This document shows, in pieces, positions 1-7,831 of a stretch of DNA of 64,000 nt. Under the pieces are notes generated by a model that was not told the DNA's origin, did no database searches, and saw only the letters and a list, made by a program, of their open reading frames with translations. The stretch is taken from contig NZ_JAQNDL010000005.1 in assembly GCF_028368995.1 (NCBI RefSeq), positions 506,501 through 570,500 on the forward strand, read 5' to 3'. The DNA is from Nannocystis bainbridge (GTDB lineage Bacteria; Myxococcota_A; Polyangia; Nannocystales; Nannocystaceae). How positions within the stretch are numbered: the stretch's first letter is position 1; every line of letters begins with the position of its first letter. Both the position numbers and the translations under genes were made by a program.

Positions 1-148
1 CGCCGACCGGTCTCGACCGGGCAAATGTGAATCGCTGCGCTTGCACTTCCGGGGATGCGGTGCATGCCCTCAGCGCCGCTTGCCGTGGCGAACCGCCGGG
101 CGAGCAACGAAAACAAACGCATCACCCGAGAGATACAGGGAGATACCC

Positions 149-1009
149 ATGCGACGAGACAAGAATGCCCAAGGTTTGGCCATTGCGGGTGCGGCGCTGA
201 TCGCCGTGGTCGCCACGAGCGCCTGCAGCAGCGAGCGCGAGCGTGCGGCCGATCGTGCGGCGCAGCAGGCCCCCATGCCGCTTCCGACCGCCAAGGTCGA
301 CGAGGTCAAGGAGCACCCGGCCTGGTACTACGACAAGGCCGTCCGCGTCACGGGCGCGATCGACGAGGTCTACAGCGACCAGGCGTTCCGCCTCGAGGGC
401 ACCGGCTGGGCGTTCGACGACGACATCACGGTCCTGCTGAAGAAGCCGGTCGACGCCGGCGCCTCGACCACCTTCGCCAAGGACGACGAGCTGATCGTCA
501 GCGGCACCGTGCGCCGCTTCGTGGTCGCCGACGTCGAGCGCGACCTCGGCTGGGACCTCAGCCCCGAGATCGAGGTCAAGCTCAAGGAGCGCCCGGTCCT
601 GATCGCCGACGCCGTCCGCAAGATCACCCCCGAGCAGGCCAAGAACGCCAACGAGGTCGCCAAGGGCGACGTCGAGACCGTCGCTCAGTTGGTCGCCGTC
701 ACCGACCAGAAGTCGCTCGAGGGCAAGAAGATCGACCTCGACCGCGAGAAGGTCCAGCTGATCGTCGGCAAGGGCATGTGGATCGGCTCCTCCACCACCG
801 AGAAGGTGTTCGTGGTCCCGAAGGAGATGCCCAAGGAGGTCGTCGCGGGTGATTTCGTGACCGTCTCCGGCACGATGCAGGAGATCCCGGCCAACGCGGT
901 CGAGAAGTGGGACCTGCCCAAGGAGATGACGAACGAGCTCGGCACCGTCGTGTTCGTCGATGACGCCAAGGTCCGCGAGCTCGACGACGACGACCAGCGC
1001 CGCAACTGA
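149..1009 (+). CDS. Lipoprotein with two possible OB-like beta modules
   Basis: A 286-residue protein of unknown function. I chose the ATG at 149 because an AGGGAGA Shine-Dalgarno site lies just upstream and the N-terminus then reads as a lipoprotein signal: basic n-region, hydrophobic stretch, and a TSAC lipobox with Cys26. The mature part has two stretches of alternating beta pattern (about residues 60-125 and 195-270) with Val-Thr-Gly and Val-Ser-Gly turns, which resemble small OB-like barrels. That fold idea is inference from pattern only. The C-terminus is very acidic. It is the first gene of a tightly spaced plus-strand run, with the next ATG 8 bases after its stop. It is probably anchored in a membrane facing the periplasm. 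Confidence 0.8.
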   Translation: MRRDKNAQGLAIAGAALIAVVATSACSSERERAADRAAQQAPMPLPTAKVDEVKEHPAWYYDKAVRVTGAIDEVYSDQAFRLEGTGWAFDDDITVLLKKPVDAGASTTFAKDDELIVSGTVRRFVVADVERDLGWDLSPEIEVKLKERPVLIADAVRKITPEQAKNANEVAKGDVETVAQLVAVTDQKSLEGKKIDLDREKVQLIVGKGMWIGSSTTEKVFVVPKEMPKEVVAGDFVTVSGTMQEIPANAVEKWDLPKEMTNELGTVVFVDDAKVRELDDDDQRRN

Positions 1010-1017
1010 GGCCGCCC

Positions 1018-1398
1018 ATGGCGCGCCGCGATTCGCCGCCGCTGCACACCCCCGACGGACGATACATCGTCGTCCGCGGCCGGTTGTGGCGCGCGGCGAA
1101 TCCTTTTTTGGCCGAAGGCGCGCGGGCCGAGCTGGTGCGCGCGCTGATGACGGCCCGCCGCGACGTCCGCCGCGCGGGCGCCGAGGGCGACGACGAGGCG
1201 CTGCGGGCCGCCCGGTCGCGGGTCCACGCCGCCAAGGTCGGCCTCGGCGAGCGCGGGCCCGTGTGGTGGAAGGACGGCGCGCCCGACCTCGGGCGGCGGA
1301 TGATCCAAAATACAGCGTATGCTCAATGGTATCGTGAACGATTATCGTCGCTTGCACGATCGAAAGACCCGCCTATTACTTCGGCAGGAGTCACGTAA
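1018..1398 (+). CDS. Small conserved hypothetical protein
   Basis: A 126-residue basic soluble protein. The N-terminal part (DGRYIVVRGRLWRAANP) and the later GERGPVWWKDGAPD motif match my recollection of a small protein family of unknown function that is common in proteobacteria. The middle is a charged Ala/Arg helix. No signal peptide or membrane segment is visible. It starts 8 bases after the upstream lipoprotein stop and ends 6 bases before the next ATG, so co-transcription is likely. The last 30 codons have clearly lower GC than the rest, which may reflect an internal promoter for the next gene. Confidence 0.7.
   Translation: MARRDSPPLHTPDGRYIVVRGRLWRAANPFLAEGARAELVRALMTARRDVRRAGAEGDDEALRAARSRVHAAKVGLGERGPVWWKDGAPDLGRRMIQNTAYAQWYRERLSSLARSKDPPITSAGVT
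1352..1379 (+). promoter_or_regulatory. Weak candidate promoter inside the end of the preceding gene
   Basis: TTGCAC and TATTAC are separated by 16 bases in an unusually AT-rich stretch. They lie ahead of an AGGAG site (1387-1391) and the ATG at 1405. The match to a sigma-70 promoter is partial, so this is a suggestion only. Confidence 0.25.
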
Positions 1399-1404
1399 AA
1401 CACC

Positions 1405-1728
1405 ATGAGCAACGTCCTTCACCGTTCCTTCCTCGCGTTCGCCTTCCTCTTCGGCCTCGGCCTGGCCGCCTGCGGCGACGACAGCAGCGGCGCCACCAAC
1501 CTCGAGATCAGCGCCAGCTGCAAGTCGTACTGCGACAAGGCCCGCGAGTGTGACGAAGACGTCTCGGTCGACGAGTGCGTCAACGACTGCAAGGACAAGA
1601 TCGGCAACTGCATGGCCGACGAGCAGCGGGAGACGCTGGACGACCTCGACTCCTGCGCCTCGGACGCCTGCGGCGAGTTCGGGGCCTGCACCATCGGAGC
1701 GGGGCTGCAATGCACGTTCGGTCTGTGA
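1405..1728 (+). CDS. Small Cys-rich lipoprotein
   Basis: A 107-residue protein. Residues 1-23 form a lipoprotein signal (hydrophobic FLAFAFLFGLGL, LAAC lipobox, Cys23), followed by a short acidic spacer. The mature part holds eight further cysteines in paired spacings (CKSYC, CVNDC, then single and paired Cys), consistent with a small disulfide-stabilised exported domain. An AGGAG site lies upstream of the ATG. The gene is plus-strand in a run and its stop overlaps the GTG of the next Pro-rich gene. I do not recognise a family. Cys-rich lipoproteins of this kind are common in myxobacteria. Confidence 0.75.
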   Translation: MSNVLHRSFLAFAFLFGLGLAACGDDSSGATNLEISASCKSYCDKARECDEDVSVDECVNDCKDKIGNCMADEQRETLDDLDSCASDACGEFGACTIGAGLQCTFGL

Positions 1729-2021
1729 GCCCGGGCCCCGGCCCCATCGACCCTGCGGATCCGGGGCTGACCCCGCCTGACCCGCAGGGCCCGCCGGGCC
1801 AGCCGACCCCGCGCGAGGCCCCGCCCCAGCCGGACCCGCGAGGGCCGCGCGAGGACCCGACTCCGCCGCCTCAGCGGGACCCCGAACCGACCCCGCCGCC
1901 GCGCGAGGACCCGACCCCGCCGAGCCCGCCCGAGATCGATCCGCCGCCGAACGAGCCGCCGCGCATCGACCCACCGCCGGGCGACCCGCCGGGCCAGGAA
2001 CCTCCACCCATCATCGCCTGA
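1725..2021 (+). CDS. Pro-rich low-complexity protein
   Basis: About 98 residues that are almost entirely Pro, Asp, Glu, Gly and Arg in loose PDP/PPP/REDPTP repeats. The best start is the GTG at 1725, which overlaps the upstream stop (GTGA). An ATG at 1710 in the same frame would add five residues. The reading frame is open without any fold-like segment, so it could be an extended linker or surface protein, or a frame kept open by composition. The tight overlap upstream and the 10-base gap downstream favour a real gene in the run. No function can be assigned. Confidence 0.45.
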   Translation: MSPGPGPIDPADPGLTPPDPQGPPGQPTPREAPPQPDPRGPREDPTPPPQRDPEPTPPPREDPTPPSPPEIDPPPNEPPRIDPPPGDPPGQEPPPIIA

Positions 2022-2031
2022 GGCGACCGAC

Positions 2032-2223
2032 ATGACCGTGCCCGCGCCACCCGACCCTCATGACCCGCTCGCGCCCCGAATCGACGATCCGGGGTTCTAT
2101 CGGCGAGGGTGGTGGCGCGGCGCGCCGCGTTCGGCCTTCCGCCGGCCGCTGCGGCTGACCGCGGCGATGCTGCTGCTCGCCGCGGTCGCGCTCGGAGTCG
2201 TAGTATTGCTGCGGTCGTTGTGA
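2032..2223 (+). CDS. Small single-pass membrane protein
   Basis: A 63-residue protein with a Pro-rich N-terminus, an Arg/Trp-rich middle (YRRGWWRG) and one C-terminal membrane segment (about residues 42-61, LTAAMLLLAAVALGVVVLL). The ATG is preceded by GAGGCGACC. The positive charge before the segment predicts a cytoplasmic N-terminus. It closes the run of short-spaced genes beginning at 149. Unknown function. Confidence 0.6.
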   Translation: MTVPAPPDPHDPLAPRIDDPGFYRRGWWRGAPRSAFRRPLRLTAAMLLLAAVALGVVVLLRSL

Positions 2224-2267
2224 TTCGTCGGGCGCCGCGGGCGCTGTTCATAATTGCGCGTGCGGGT

Positions 2268-2283
2268 GTCACCGAACGGTGAC
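2268..2283 (+). promoter_or_regulatory. Perfect 7+7 bp inverted repeat, candidate operator
   Basis: GTCACCG and CGGTGAC are separated by AA just upstream of the chosen start (2296) of the following membrane protein. The symmetry suits binding of a dimeric regulator. If the alternative upstream GTG or TTG starts were used it would fall inside coding sequence. Confidence 0.35.
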
Positions 2284-2295
2284 ATTCCAGTGCGC

Positions 2296-3186
2296 ATGAC
2301 TCGAGACGATTCCGTCACCGCCGTGGGCCCAATGCCCACACCCACGCGCACCGGCGTCTGTTGGGGCTCGATCTTCGCGGGCACCATGATCGCCGTCGGC
2401 GCGTGGCTCCTCCTCCACCTGCTCGGAATGGGGATCGGCCTCACGGCCATCCATCCCCATCATCCGGGCTCGCTGCGCAGCTTCAGCATCGGCGCGGGGG
2501 TCTGGACGCTCGTCGCCCCGATCCTCGCGCTGTTCGTCGGCGGCCTCGTCGTGGGCAAATTGTCGGGTCCGAGCGACCGCCTCGGCGGCCTCGTTCACGG
2601 CGCCGTGGTGTGGGCGCTCGCCACGGTGGCCTCGATCACCCTGCTCTCGATGGCGCTCACCGCGGTCCTCGGCGGCGCCGTCTCGGCGGGCGCCAGCGTG
2701 GCCACGGCGGCCACCGGCGGCGCCGTCGCGGCCCTCGGTGGGGCCGTCGAGGTCGCCCCGGAGTCGCTGGGCCTGTCGACCGACGACCTGCTGGCGCCGA
2801 TCAATCGCCGCCTGCAGAGCGAGGGCAAGCCGGCGATCACCGGCGAACAAATCATGGCAGCCGCGAAGAAGGCCCTGCGCACTTCGGTGCGCGAGGGCCG
2901 GATCGACCGTCAATCGGCCGTGAACGCCCTGGCCGAGGACACCGCGCTGTCGCCGGCCGAGGCGGCCGACCTCGCCGGGCAGATCGAGCGCGGCTACGAC
3001 GCCCGCGTGCACGAGCTCGCCGAGACGGCCCGGACCCACGCGCTCGAGGCCGCCGAGGGGGCCGGCAAGGCGCTGCTGGGCCTGTCGCTGGCGATGCTGC
3101 TCGGCCTCGCCGCGGCCGTCAGCGGCGCGCTGGTCGGCGTCCACCGCCCGCAGTCCGGCCGGCGCATGCACACGCGGGACGACTGA
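2296..3186 (+). CDS. Multi-pass membrane protein, unknown function
   Basis: A 296-residue protein. I chose the ATG at 2296; the same frame is open upstream to TTG/GTG codons, which seem less likely. Hydrophobic segments occur near residues 20-45, 68-90, 105-130 (followed by an Ala/Gly-rich stretch) and 265-290. Between the third and last lies a soluble helical region rich in Ala/Glu/Arg (about 150-255). The N-terminal GVCWGSIFAGTMIAVGAWLLLH pattern recurs, from memory, in uncharacterised membrane proteins of soil bacteria. The gene ends 25 bases before a strong bidirectional terminator. Function unknown. Confidence 0.75.
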   Translation: MTRDDSVTAVGPMPTPTRTGVCWGSIFAGTMIAVGAWLLLHLLGMGIGLTAIHPHHPGSLRSFSIGAGVWTLVAPILALFVGGLVVGKLSGPSDRLGGLVHGAVVWALATVASITLLSMALTAVLGGAVSAGASVATAATGGAVAALGGAVEVAPESLGLSTDDLLAPINRRLQSEGKPAITGEQIMAAAKKALRTSVREGRIDRQSAVNALAEDTALSPAEAADLAGQIERGYDARVHELAETARTHALEAAEGAGKALLGLSLAMLLGLAAAVSGALVGVHRPQSGRRMHTRDD

Positions 3187-3211
3187 CGGCGATCGCGGCG
3201 TGAACCAACGC

Positions 3212-3247
3212 GAAAATCACCGATCGGTCGCCCGATCGGTGATTTTC
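3212..3247. terminator. Strong bidirectional terminator
   Basis: Perfect 16-bp arms (GAAAATCACCGATCGG and its complement) flank a 4-base loop. The A-rich and T-rich ends give a U-tract on both strands. It sits between the convergent genes ending at 3186 (plus) and 3278 (minus). Confidence 0.85.
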
Positions 3248-3277
3248 ATGGTGATTGGTACGAGTCGCTAGCGCCCC

Positions 3278-3538
3278 TCACGGAGGGGTCGGTGCCGGCG
3301 GCGGCGTCGGGCTCGGCGACGGATTGGGGCCCTTCGGCTTGGGCGGCTTCGGCTCCGGGGTCGGCTGCGGCTTGGGCTCCGGGGCCGGCGGGGCCGTCGG
3401 CTCGTCGGGCGTCGGCTGGGCGATCTTCTCGGTGGTCTTGCCCTTGTCTCCGGCCGCCGAGGCCTGCGCGGTGGCGACGGTCGTCGTCATCATGGCGATC
3501 CCGAGCAGCGAAGCGAAGATGCGAGTTCGGTGGTGCAT
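3278..3538 (-). CDS. Small secreted Pro-rich protein
   Basis: An 86-residue protein with a classical signal peptide (MHHRTRIFASLLGIAMMTT, AQASA cleavage region). After about residue 40 it becomes a Pro/Lys/Glu-rich tail (PEPKPQPTPEPKPPKPKGP) that likely forms an extended rod or a cell-wall-spanning segment. It runs into the bidirectional terminator at 3212-3247. No domain is recognised. The Pro-rich composition recalls the neighbouring gene at 1725 but not its repeat units. Confidence 0.65.
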   Translation of the reverse strand: MHHRTRIFASLLGIAMMTTTVATAQASAAGDKGKTTEKIAQPTPDEPTAPPAPEPKPQPTPEPKPPKPKGPNPSPSPTPPPAPTPP

Positions 3539-3611
3539 GAATGCCCTTTCTCGCCGACGAGCTTAACCGTGACCGGGCAGCGCGCAAACGCGGCGGACCC
3601 GTCTGGAGGGC

Positions 3612-3636
3612 GAGCCCCCGCCGATCGCGGGGGCTC
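3612..3636 (-). terminator. Hairpin terminator downstream of the Cys-rich lipoprotein
   Basis: Perfect 10-bp arms (GAGCCCCCGC and complement) with a CGATC loop lie about 50 bases beyond the stop of the minus-strand gene at 3687. There is no clear U-tract. Confidence 0.5.
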
Positions 3637-3686
3637 TGTGCTCGACCTCGCAAGCGGCGGCGACGCCCGAGCGCTGCGGCGGATCG

Positions 3687-4409
3687 CTACGGCACGGCGC
3701 TGCGGCACACGTTGTCGAGGCACACCGCGACGATGCTGCCGTTGTCGGCGGTCGCCTCGCCGTCCTCGGCGTCGGTCTCCTCCGCCACGCAGTCGCAGAA
3801 CGGCTCGAACGTGCACGGCGCCGCCGCCTCGGCGTAGGCCCCCGCCGACGCCTCGCTGATGCCGTACGCGTCGACGGTGCCGCAGCAGTCGGTCATGTGG
3901 AACACGACGATGCAATCCTGATCGACCTCGCACGCGCGCTCGACCCCGGGCGCGTCGAGCGGCGGGTCCTCGCACACCTGGCCGCCGCCGGTCTCGAACC
4001 CGCTGGTGCTCGAGGTGCTGGACACGTCGGTGTCGCTCTCGGCCTCGCTGGTGCTCGAGCTGGAGGCGTCCGTATCGGGCCCAGTCGCGCTGGTCGTGCT
4101 CGAGCTGGAGGCGTCGGTGTCCGGCCCGGTCGCGCTCGAAGTGCTCGAGCTGGAGGCGTCGGTGTCCGGCCCGGTCGCGGTCGCGCTCGAGCTGCTCGAG
4201 GTCGACTCGGGGTCGGTCGCGCTCGAGGTGCTCGAGGTGCTCGAGGCGGATTCGTTCGAGGTCGCCGATTGACCCGAGGTGCTCGAGGTGCTGTCGTCCT
4301 CGCCGTCGGTCGCCGAGTCGTACGGCTCACCGAGCAATTTGGCGTTGAGGGTGCAACCGCCGAGAGTCGTCGCCAGCAGGGGAAGGATAGTCAGAATCTT
4401 CAATGTCAT
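3687..4409 (-). CDS. Ser/Thr-repeat lipoprotein with C-terminal Cys-rich domain
   Basis: A 240-residue protein. The start at 4409 is set by a lipoprotein signal (MTLKILTILPLLATTLGGC, Cys19) and a GAGG site. Residues 35-150 are a low-complexity stalk with several near-identical units of SSATGPDTDASSSSTS, visible as DNA repeats at about 4060-4200. The C-terminal 85 residues carry nine cysteines, including CEVDQDCIVVFHMTDCC and CDCVAEE, so a disulfide-rich exported domain displayed on a flexible stalk is likely. The repeat number may vary between strains. The family is not recognised; the layout is typical of myxobacterial surface lipoproteins. Confidence 0.75.
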   Translation of the reverse strand: MTLKILTILPLLATTLGGCTLNAKLLGEPYDSATDGEDDSTSSTSGQSATSNESASSTSSTSSATDPESTSSSSSATATGPDTDASSSSTSSATGPDTDASSSSTTSATGPDTDASSSSTSEAESDTDVSSTSSTSGFETGGGQVCEDPPLDAPGVERACEVDQDCIVVFHMTDCCGTVDAYGISEASAGAYAEAAAPCTFEPFCDCVAEETDAEDGEATADNGSIVAVCLDNVCRSAVP

Positions 4410-4472
4410 GTCGTCCTCAGTGCCCGGTGAATGTCCGGCCCCGCTGGTTTTCGTCGGCCGCTCGCAGCGAAT

Positions 4473-4496
4473 GGACATGTCCCTCCGGACATGTCC
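4473..4496 (-). terminator. GGACATGTCC-family hairpin after the anti-sigma-like gene
   Basis: Two exact copies of the self-complementary 10-mer GGACATGTCC are separated by CTCC and start two bases after the minus-strand stop codon at 4498. They can pair as a 10-bp stem. This is one of about a dozen related hairpins in the window and a likely terminator here, though its U-tract is poor. Confidence 0.6.
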
Positions 4497-4497
4497 T

Positions 4498-5523
4498 TCA
4501 GCGCACGCCGCAGGCCCGGCGCACCCGCTCGGCCGACAGCGAGCCGGGGTGCGCGCCGAGGAACGCCGTCGCCGCGGCCGCGCCATCCTCCCGCCCCGCC
4601 GCGCACAGGGCCACCGCCCGCAGGGCGGCCGCCTCCTCGCGCAGGGCCCCGCCGGGGAAGCGCTGCTGGTAGTCGGCGAGCCGCGTCAACGCCTGCTCGG
4701 GGCTGCCGCCGGCGAGCGCGTCGTTGACGGCCCGCACGAGCGCCAGCTCCTGCGCGAGGCCGTCGGCCCCGGCGACTTCGGCGGCACCACCATGGGGATC
4801 GCCCGTCGCGACGGATTCGTCGCGGCGTCGCCCGCTCGCGGCGCCGCTCTTCGGATTCGCGGGAGCGGGCGAGCCCTCCGCGGAGGCCCGGCCCGCCGCG
4901 CCGTCGCTCGCGGACCGACCGACGCTGCCCACATTCACGGCCGCCCCGGCGCGGCCCACATTACCGATGCTGCCCACATTGACCACCGTGCCGGCGCTGT
5001 CCGCATTTCCGGCGTTGCCCACATCGCCCGCCGCAACGGCGCTGCCCACATTTCGCGCGACGCCGGCGCTTTCCGCATCCGCCGTGCCGGCGCTACCCAC
5101 ATTCCCTGCAACGCCCGCGCCGCCCGCATTCGCATCGGCCGCGCCGCCGTCGCTGTCCTCCGCGCCCGCGCCCCGCAGCGGCGCCCGGCCGCCTGCGCGC
5201 CGCGTCGTCACCGACTCGCTCGTCGTCGCCTCGGCGCCCTGCAGCGCGGCCGCCGAGCGAGCCGCCTCGGCCTCGGCGTCGAGCCGGCGCGGCGCCACCT
5301 GGATGGCCAGCGCCACCGCGGCGGCCACCAGCCCGACGATCGCCACGCCGACCCATTGCGGCGAGACCCGCCGCCGCAGCGGCAGCACCTGCGCCTCCGG
5401 GGCCCCGGCGGCGCTGCGGCGCACCGACGCCAGCAGGCGCTCGGTCGCGGCGGACGACGGCCCGGCGTCGCGGCGATAAGCGGTCAACAGGGCGCGAGCG
5501 CGTGCATCGAGTTCGTCAACCAT
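4498..5523 (-). CDS. Candidate anti-sigma protein with one membrane segment and NVGS repeats
   Basis: A 341-residue protein. The ATG at 5523 overlaps the end of the upstream sigma factor gene by 8 bases, which indicates translational coupling. Residues 1-55 are a soluble charged domain. One membrane segment follows (about 57-76, VGVAIVGLVAAAVALAIQV). The middle (about 135-215) is a low-complexity run with repeated NVGS/NVGN and SAGTA units. The C-terminal 75 residues are helical and TPR-like (EQALTRLADYQQRFPGG). Being co-encoded with an ECF sigma factor and having a cytoplasmic N-terminus plus exported C-terminus suggests an anti-sigma role. No canonical zinc anti-sigma HxxxCxxC motif is visible, so the role is inference. 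Confidence 0.65.
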   Translation of the reverse strand: MVDELDARARALLTAYRRDAGPSSAATERLLASVRRSAAGAPEAQVLPLRRRVSPQWVGVAIVGLVAAAVALAIQVAPRRLDAEAEAARSAAALQGAEATTSESVTTRRAGGRAPLRGAGAEDSDGGAADANAGGAGVAGNVGSAGTADAESAGVARNVGSAVAAGDVGNAGNADSAGTVVNVGSIGNVGRAGAAVNVGSVGRSASDGAAGRASAEGSPAPANPKSGAASGRRRDESVATGDPHGGAAEVAGADGLAQELALVRAVNDALAGGSPEQALTRLADYQQRFPGGALREEAAALRAVALCAAGREDGAAAATAFLGAHPGSLSAERVRRACGVR

Positions 5524-6103
5524 GGGAACCTCCGGCCGCGCCGCCGTGCAAAGCGGCGACGAACGCCGCGAACCGCGACCGCGCCGCCCGCAGGCGGGTG
5601 TACACGGTGTTGACATTGAGATCGAGCGCCGCGCTCACCTCGTGCGCGCGCAGCCCTTCGATCTCGAACAGCTCGAACACGACCCGCTGCTCCGGGGTCA
5701 ACGACGCCAGGAATTGCGCCACCGTCGCGGCGGCCTGCGAGCGCTCGAGCCACTCCGCCGGCCCCTCCGCGGGCCCGGGCTCGGGCACCTCGGCGTGCCG
5801 CCGCTGGCGCCGCTGATCGCCGCGCCGGCGGTTGCTGGCGATCCCGCGCGTGATGGCGTAGAGCCAGGTCGTGATCGCCGCGCTGCCGTCGAACTCCGGC
5901 AGGCGCCGCAGGACCACCAAAAACACCTCGTGCGCGGCGTCCTCGATCTCCGGCTCGGGCACCCCCAGCCGCCGCAGGTTGCGCCACACGAAGCCGACGT
6001 GCTCGCGGTAGACCGCCTCGAACTCGCGATCGGCCGCGGACGCCTGGGCGGAGTCGACGAGCGGGCCTGACAGGGCGGCGGCGATCATGCGCGCCGCGTT
6101 CAT
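5516..6103 (-). CDS. ECF-family RNA polymerase sigma factor
   Basis: A 195-residue sigma-70 family protein. Region 2 lies at about residues 25-95 (FEAVYREHVGFVWRNLRRLG, then DAAHEVFLVVLRRL and the TTWLYAITRGIASNRRR promoter-recognition helix). Region 4 lies at about 130-188 (LTPEQRVVFELFEIEGL, HEVSAALDLNVNTVYTRLRAAR). The two are joined by a short Pro/Glu linker and regions 1 and 3 are absent, as usual for ECF factors. It is 34 bases downstream of the collagen-like protein gene and overlaps the next gene, so the three are probably one operon. It likely directs a surface or envelope response. Confidence 0.9.
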   Translation of the reverse strand: MNAARMIAAALSGPLVDSAQASAADREFEAVYREHVGFVWRNLRRLGVPEPEIEDAAHEVFLVVLRRLPEFDGSAAITTWLYAITRGIASNRRRGDQRRQRRHAEVPEPGPAEGPAEWLERSQAAATVAQFLASLTPEQRVVFELFEIEGLRAHEVSAALDLNVNTVYTRLRAARSRFAAFVAALHGGAAGGSHG

Positions 6104-6137
6104 GTCCGGGCCCGGCGAGAATCGTTGGCCCCCCCGC

Positions 6138-7448
6138 TCACGGCAGCCGGACCTCGACGCCGGCGGTCGCGGTGGCCCCGACGGCGGCGCTGCAGCACAC
6201 GTCGCCGCGCCCGGCGACCTGGAACCGCGGGCGCGTCAGCAGCACCAGCAGGTCGGCGCCGAAGGTCAGCGCGACCCGCGGCGCCACCCGCACGTGCAGG
6301 CCCGGGCCGGCGGTCGCGGCCGCCCACACCGAAGTGGCGCGATAGGAGGTGGCGAGGTCGCCGATGCCCTGGCCACGCAGCGCCCCGACCTCGACGCCGG
6401 CGCACAGCGGGGCCTCCACGCGGCCCTTGCCGACGATCCCGCAGCCGCGCAGGCCGGTCGCCGCCAGCCACATGCGCCCGCCGACGCGCTCGTCCTCGGC
6501 CGCCGGCAGGTCCCGCGGCAGCCAGAAGCTCTGCGTCACCGCGACCGACCAGCGCCGGCCGCGGAGTCCGACCGCGGCCCGCAGCAGCGCCGAGACCCCC
6601 GGCAGCGCCCCCGCGCCGATCCCCGCGCCGAGGCCCAGGGTGGCCCGGCGGGCGGCCTGCGGGCGAGCGGGCGGTTTCGCGCGCGGTTCGACGTCGGGCT
6701 GCGAGCCCGGCAACTCCGGCTCGAGCTCCCCGGGCGCCGGCGGCAGCGGCACGACCGCCGCGGGCTCCGCAGCCGGGCCGTCCACTGGTGACCCCGCGGG
6801 CCCAGCCGGTCCCGCCGGTACCGTCGGCCCTCCCGCTCCTCCGGGCCCCGCCGGCCCCGCCGGGCCAGGCCCCGTCGACCCCGGCCCTCCTGGCCCTCCA
6901 GGTCTTCCAGGACCAGCCGCTCCCGACCCAGCCGGTCCAGTCCCTCCCGACCCTCCCGGCCCTCCTGGCCCTCCAGGACCAGCCGCTCCCGGCCCTCCAG
7001 ACCCGCCTGGCCCAACGGGTCCAGGGCCTCCCGACCCTCCTGGCCCTCCCGACCCCGCCGGCCCTCCTGGAGCTTGCCCGGGCGGCGTCACGGCTCCGGT
7101 CTGCAGCTCCGGCGCCGCCGCGATGGCCGTCAGCAGCGCCGCAGCCTCGGCCAGCGCCTCGCAGCGGTCGGCCTCGAGGGTCCGGCGGCCGTGACCCTCG
7201 CGGCTGGTGATGGACGCCTCGAGCCGCCAGCGCCCGCCTGGCAGCGGCGCCACCCACAGCTCGACCCGCGGCGGCGCGTCGGTCCGCGCCGGCGCGCGTG
7301 CCAGCAGCCCGGCGATCTGCGCCCGCACGGCCGCCTCGCTCGGACACCCCGGCGGCGCCGACCAGCGGACCTCCGGCATCGCCGGGCCCGGTCCGGGCGA
7401 GGGCGCCGGCGCGAGGACCAGCGCGGCGCACGTGATGAGCGCGAGCAT
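6138..7448 (-). CDS. Outer-membrane-type protein with collagen-like Gly-X-Y linker
   Basis: A 436-residue protein. The N-terminus is a short signal peptide (LALITCAALVLAPAP). Residues 25-120 form a compact soluble domain. Residues about 128-220 are nearly uninterrupted Gly-X-Y triplets rich in GPA, GGP and GSG, as in bacterial collagen-like proteins. After a Pro/Glu-rich hinge, residues 268-436 show alternating beta strands with Gly-rich turns typical of an outer-membrane barrel. The linker DNA has repeated CCTCCTGGCCCTCC units (about 6840-7080) and could change length by slippage. It is first in an operon with an ECF sigma factor. Triple-helix formation and the barrel are inferred. Confidence 0.75.
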   Translation of the reverse strand: MLALITCAALVLAPAPSPGPGPAMPEVRWSAPPGCPSEAAVRAQIAGLLARAPARTDAPPRVELWVAPLPGGRWRLEASITSREGHGRRTLEADRCEALAEAAALLTAIAAAPELQTGAVTPPGQAPGGPAGSGGPGGSGGPGPVGPGGSGGPGAAGPGGPGGPGGSGGTGPAGSGAAGPGRPGGPGGPGSTGPGPAGPAGPGGAGGPTVPAGPAGPAGSPVDGPAAEPAAVVPLPPAPGELEPELPGSQPDVEPRAKPPARPQAARRATLGLGAGIGAGALPGVSALLRAAVGLRGRRWSVAVTQSFWLPRDLPAAEDERVGGRMWLAATGLRGCGIVGKGRVEAPLCAGVEVGALRGQGIGDLATSYRATSVWAAATAGPGLHVRVAPRVALTFGADLLVLLTRPRFQVAGRGDVCCSAAVGATATAGVEVRLP

Positions 7449-7831
7449 CGGCGGCGCAGCCTAGCCGGCCTCGGTCGCGAACCCAACCCCGAAGCGCACG
7501 CGACAATTCGCGCGGGCCCTGCCGCCATTGCAGTCCCCGCCTCACGCACCCGGACGATTCACGCACCCGCCGCGGGCCGACCCTCCTCATTGTCGATACC
7601 CCCGATTCTTCACCATCACGGGTATCGCCCCCGCGTCGCTGCGATTCACGGCACTCGCGCTTGCGAATCACGCCGCGCCCCCTGACCCCCTCACCGAACC
7701 TCACCGAATCCACGCACTGCTCGCGGCCCGAGCGACGCGAAAGCCCGCAGCGAAGGATTACGCAGCAGGTCGCAGCCTCGCGCGAGATCCGGGTTGCAAC
7801 GCCCCCGCGACCTCGCCGATGCTCGCGCCCC

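Noticed and set aside
4930..5110. CCCACAT-spaced repeats considered as a CRISPR or iteron array
   Set aside because: Spacing is irregular and the repeats encode the NVGS units of the minus-strand membrane protein.
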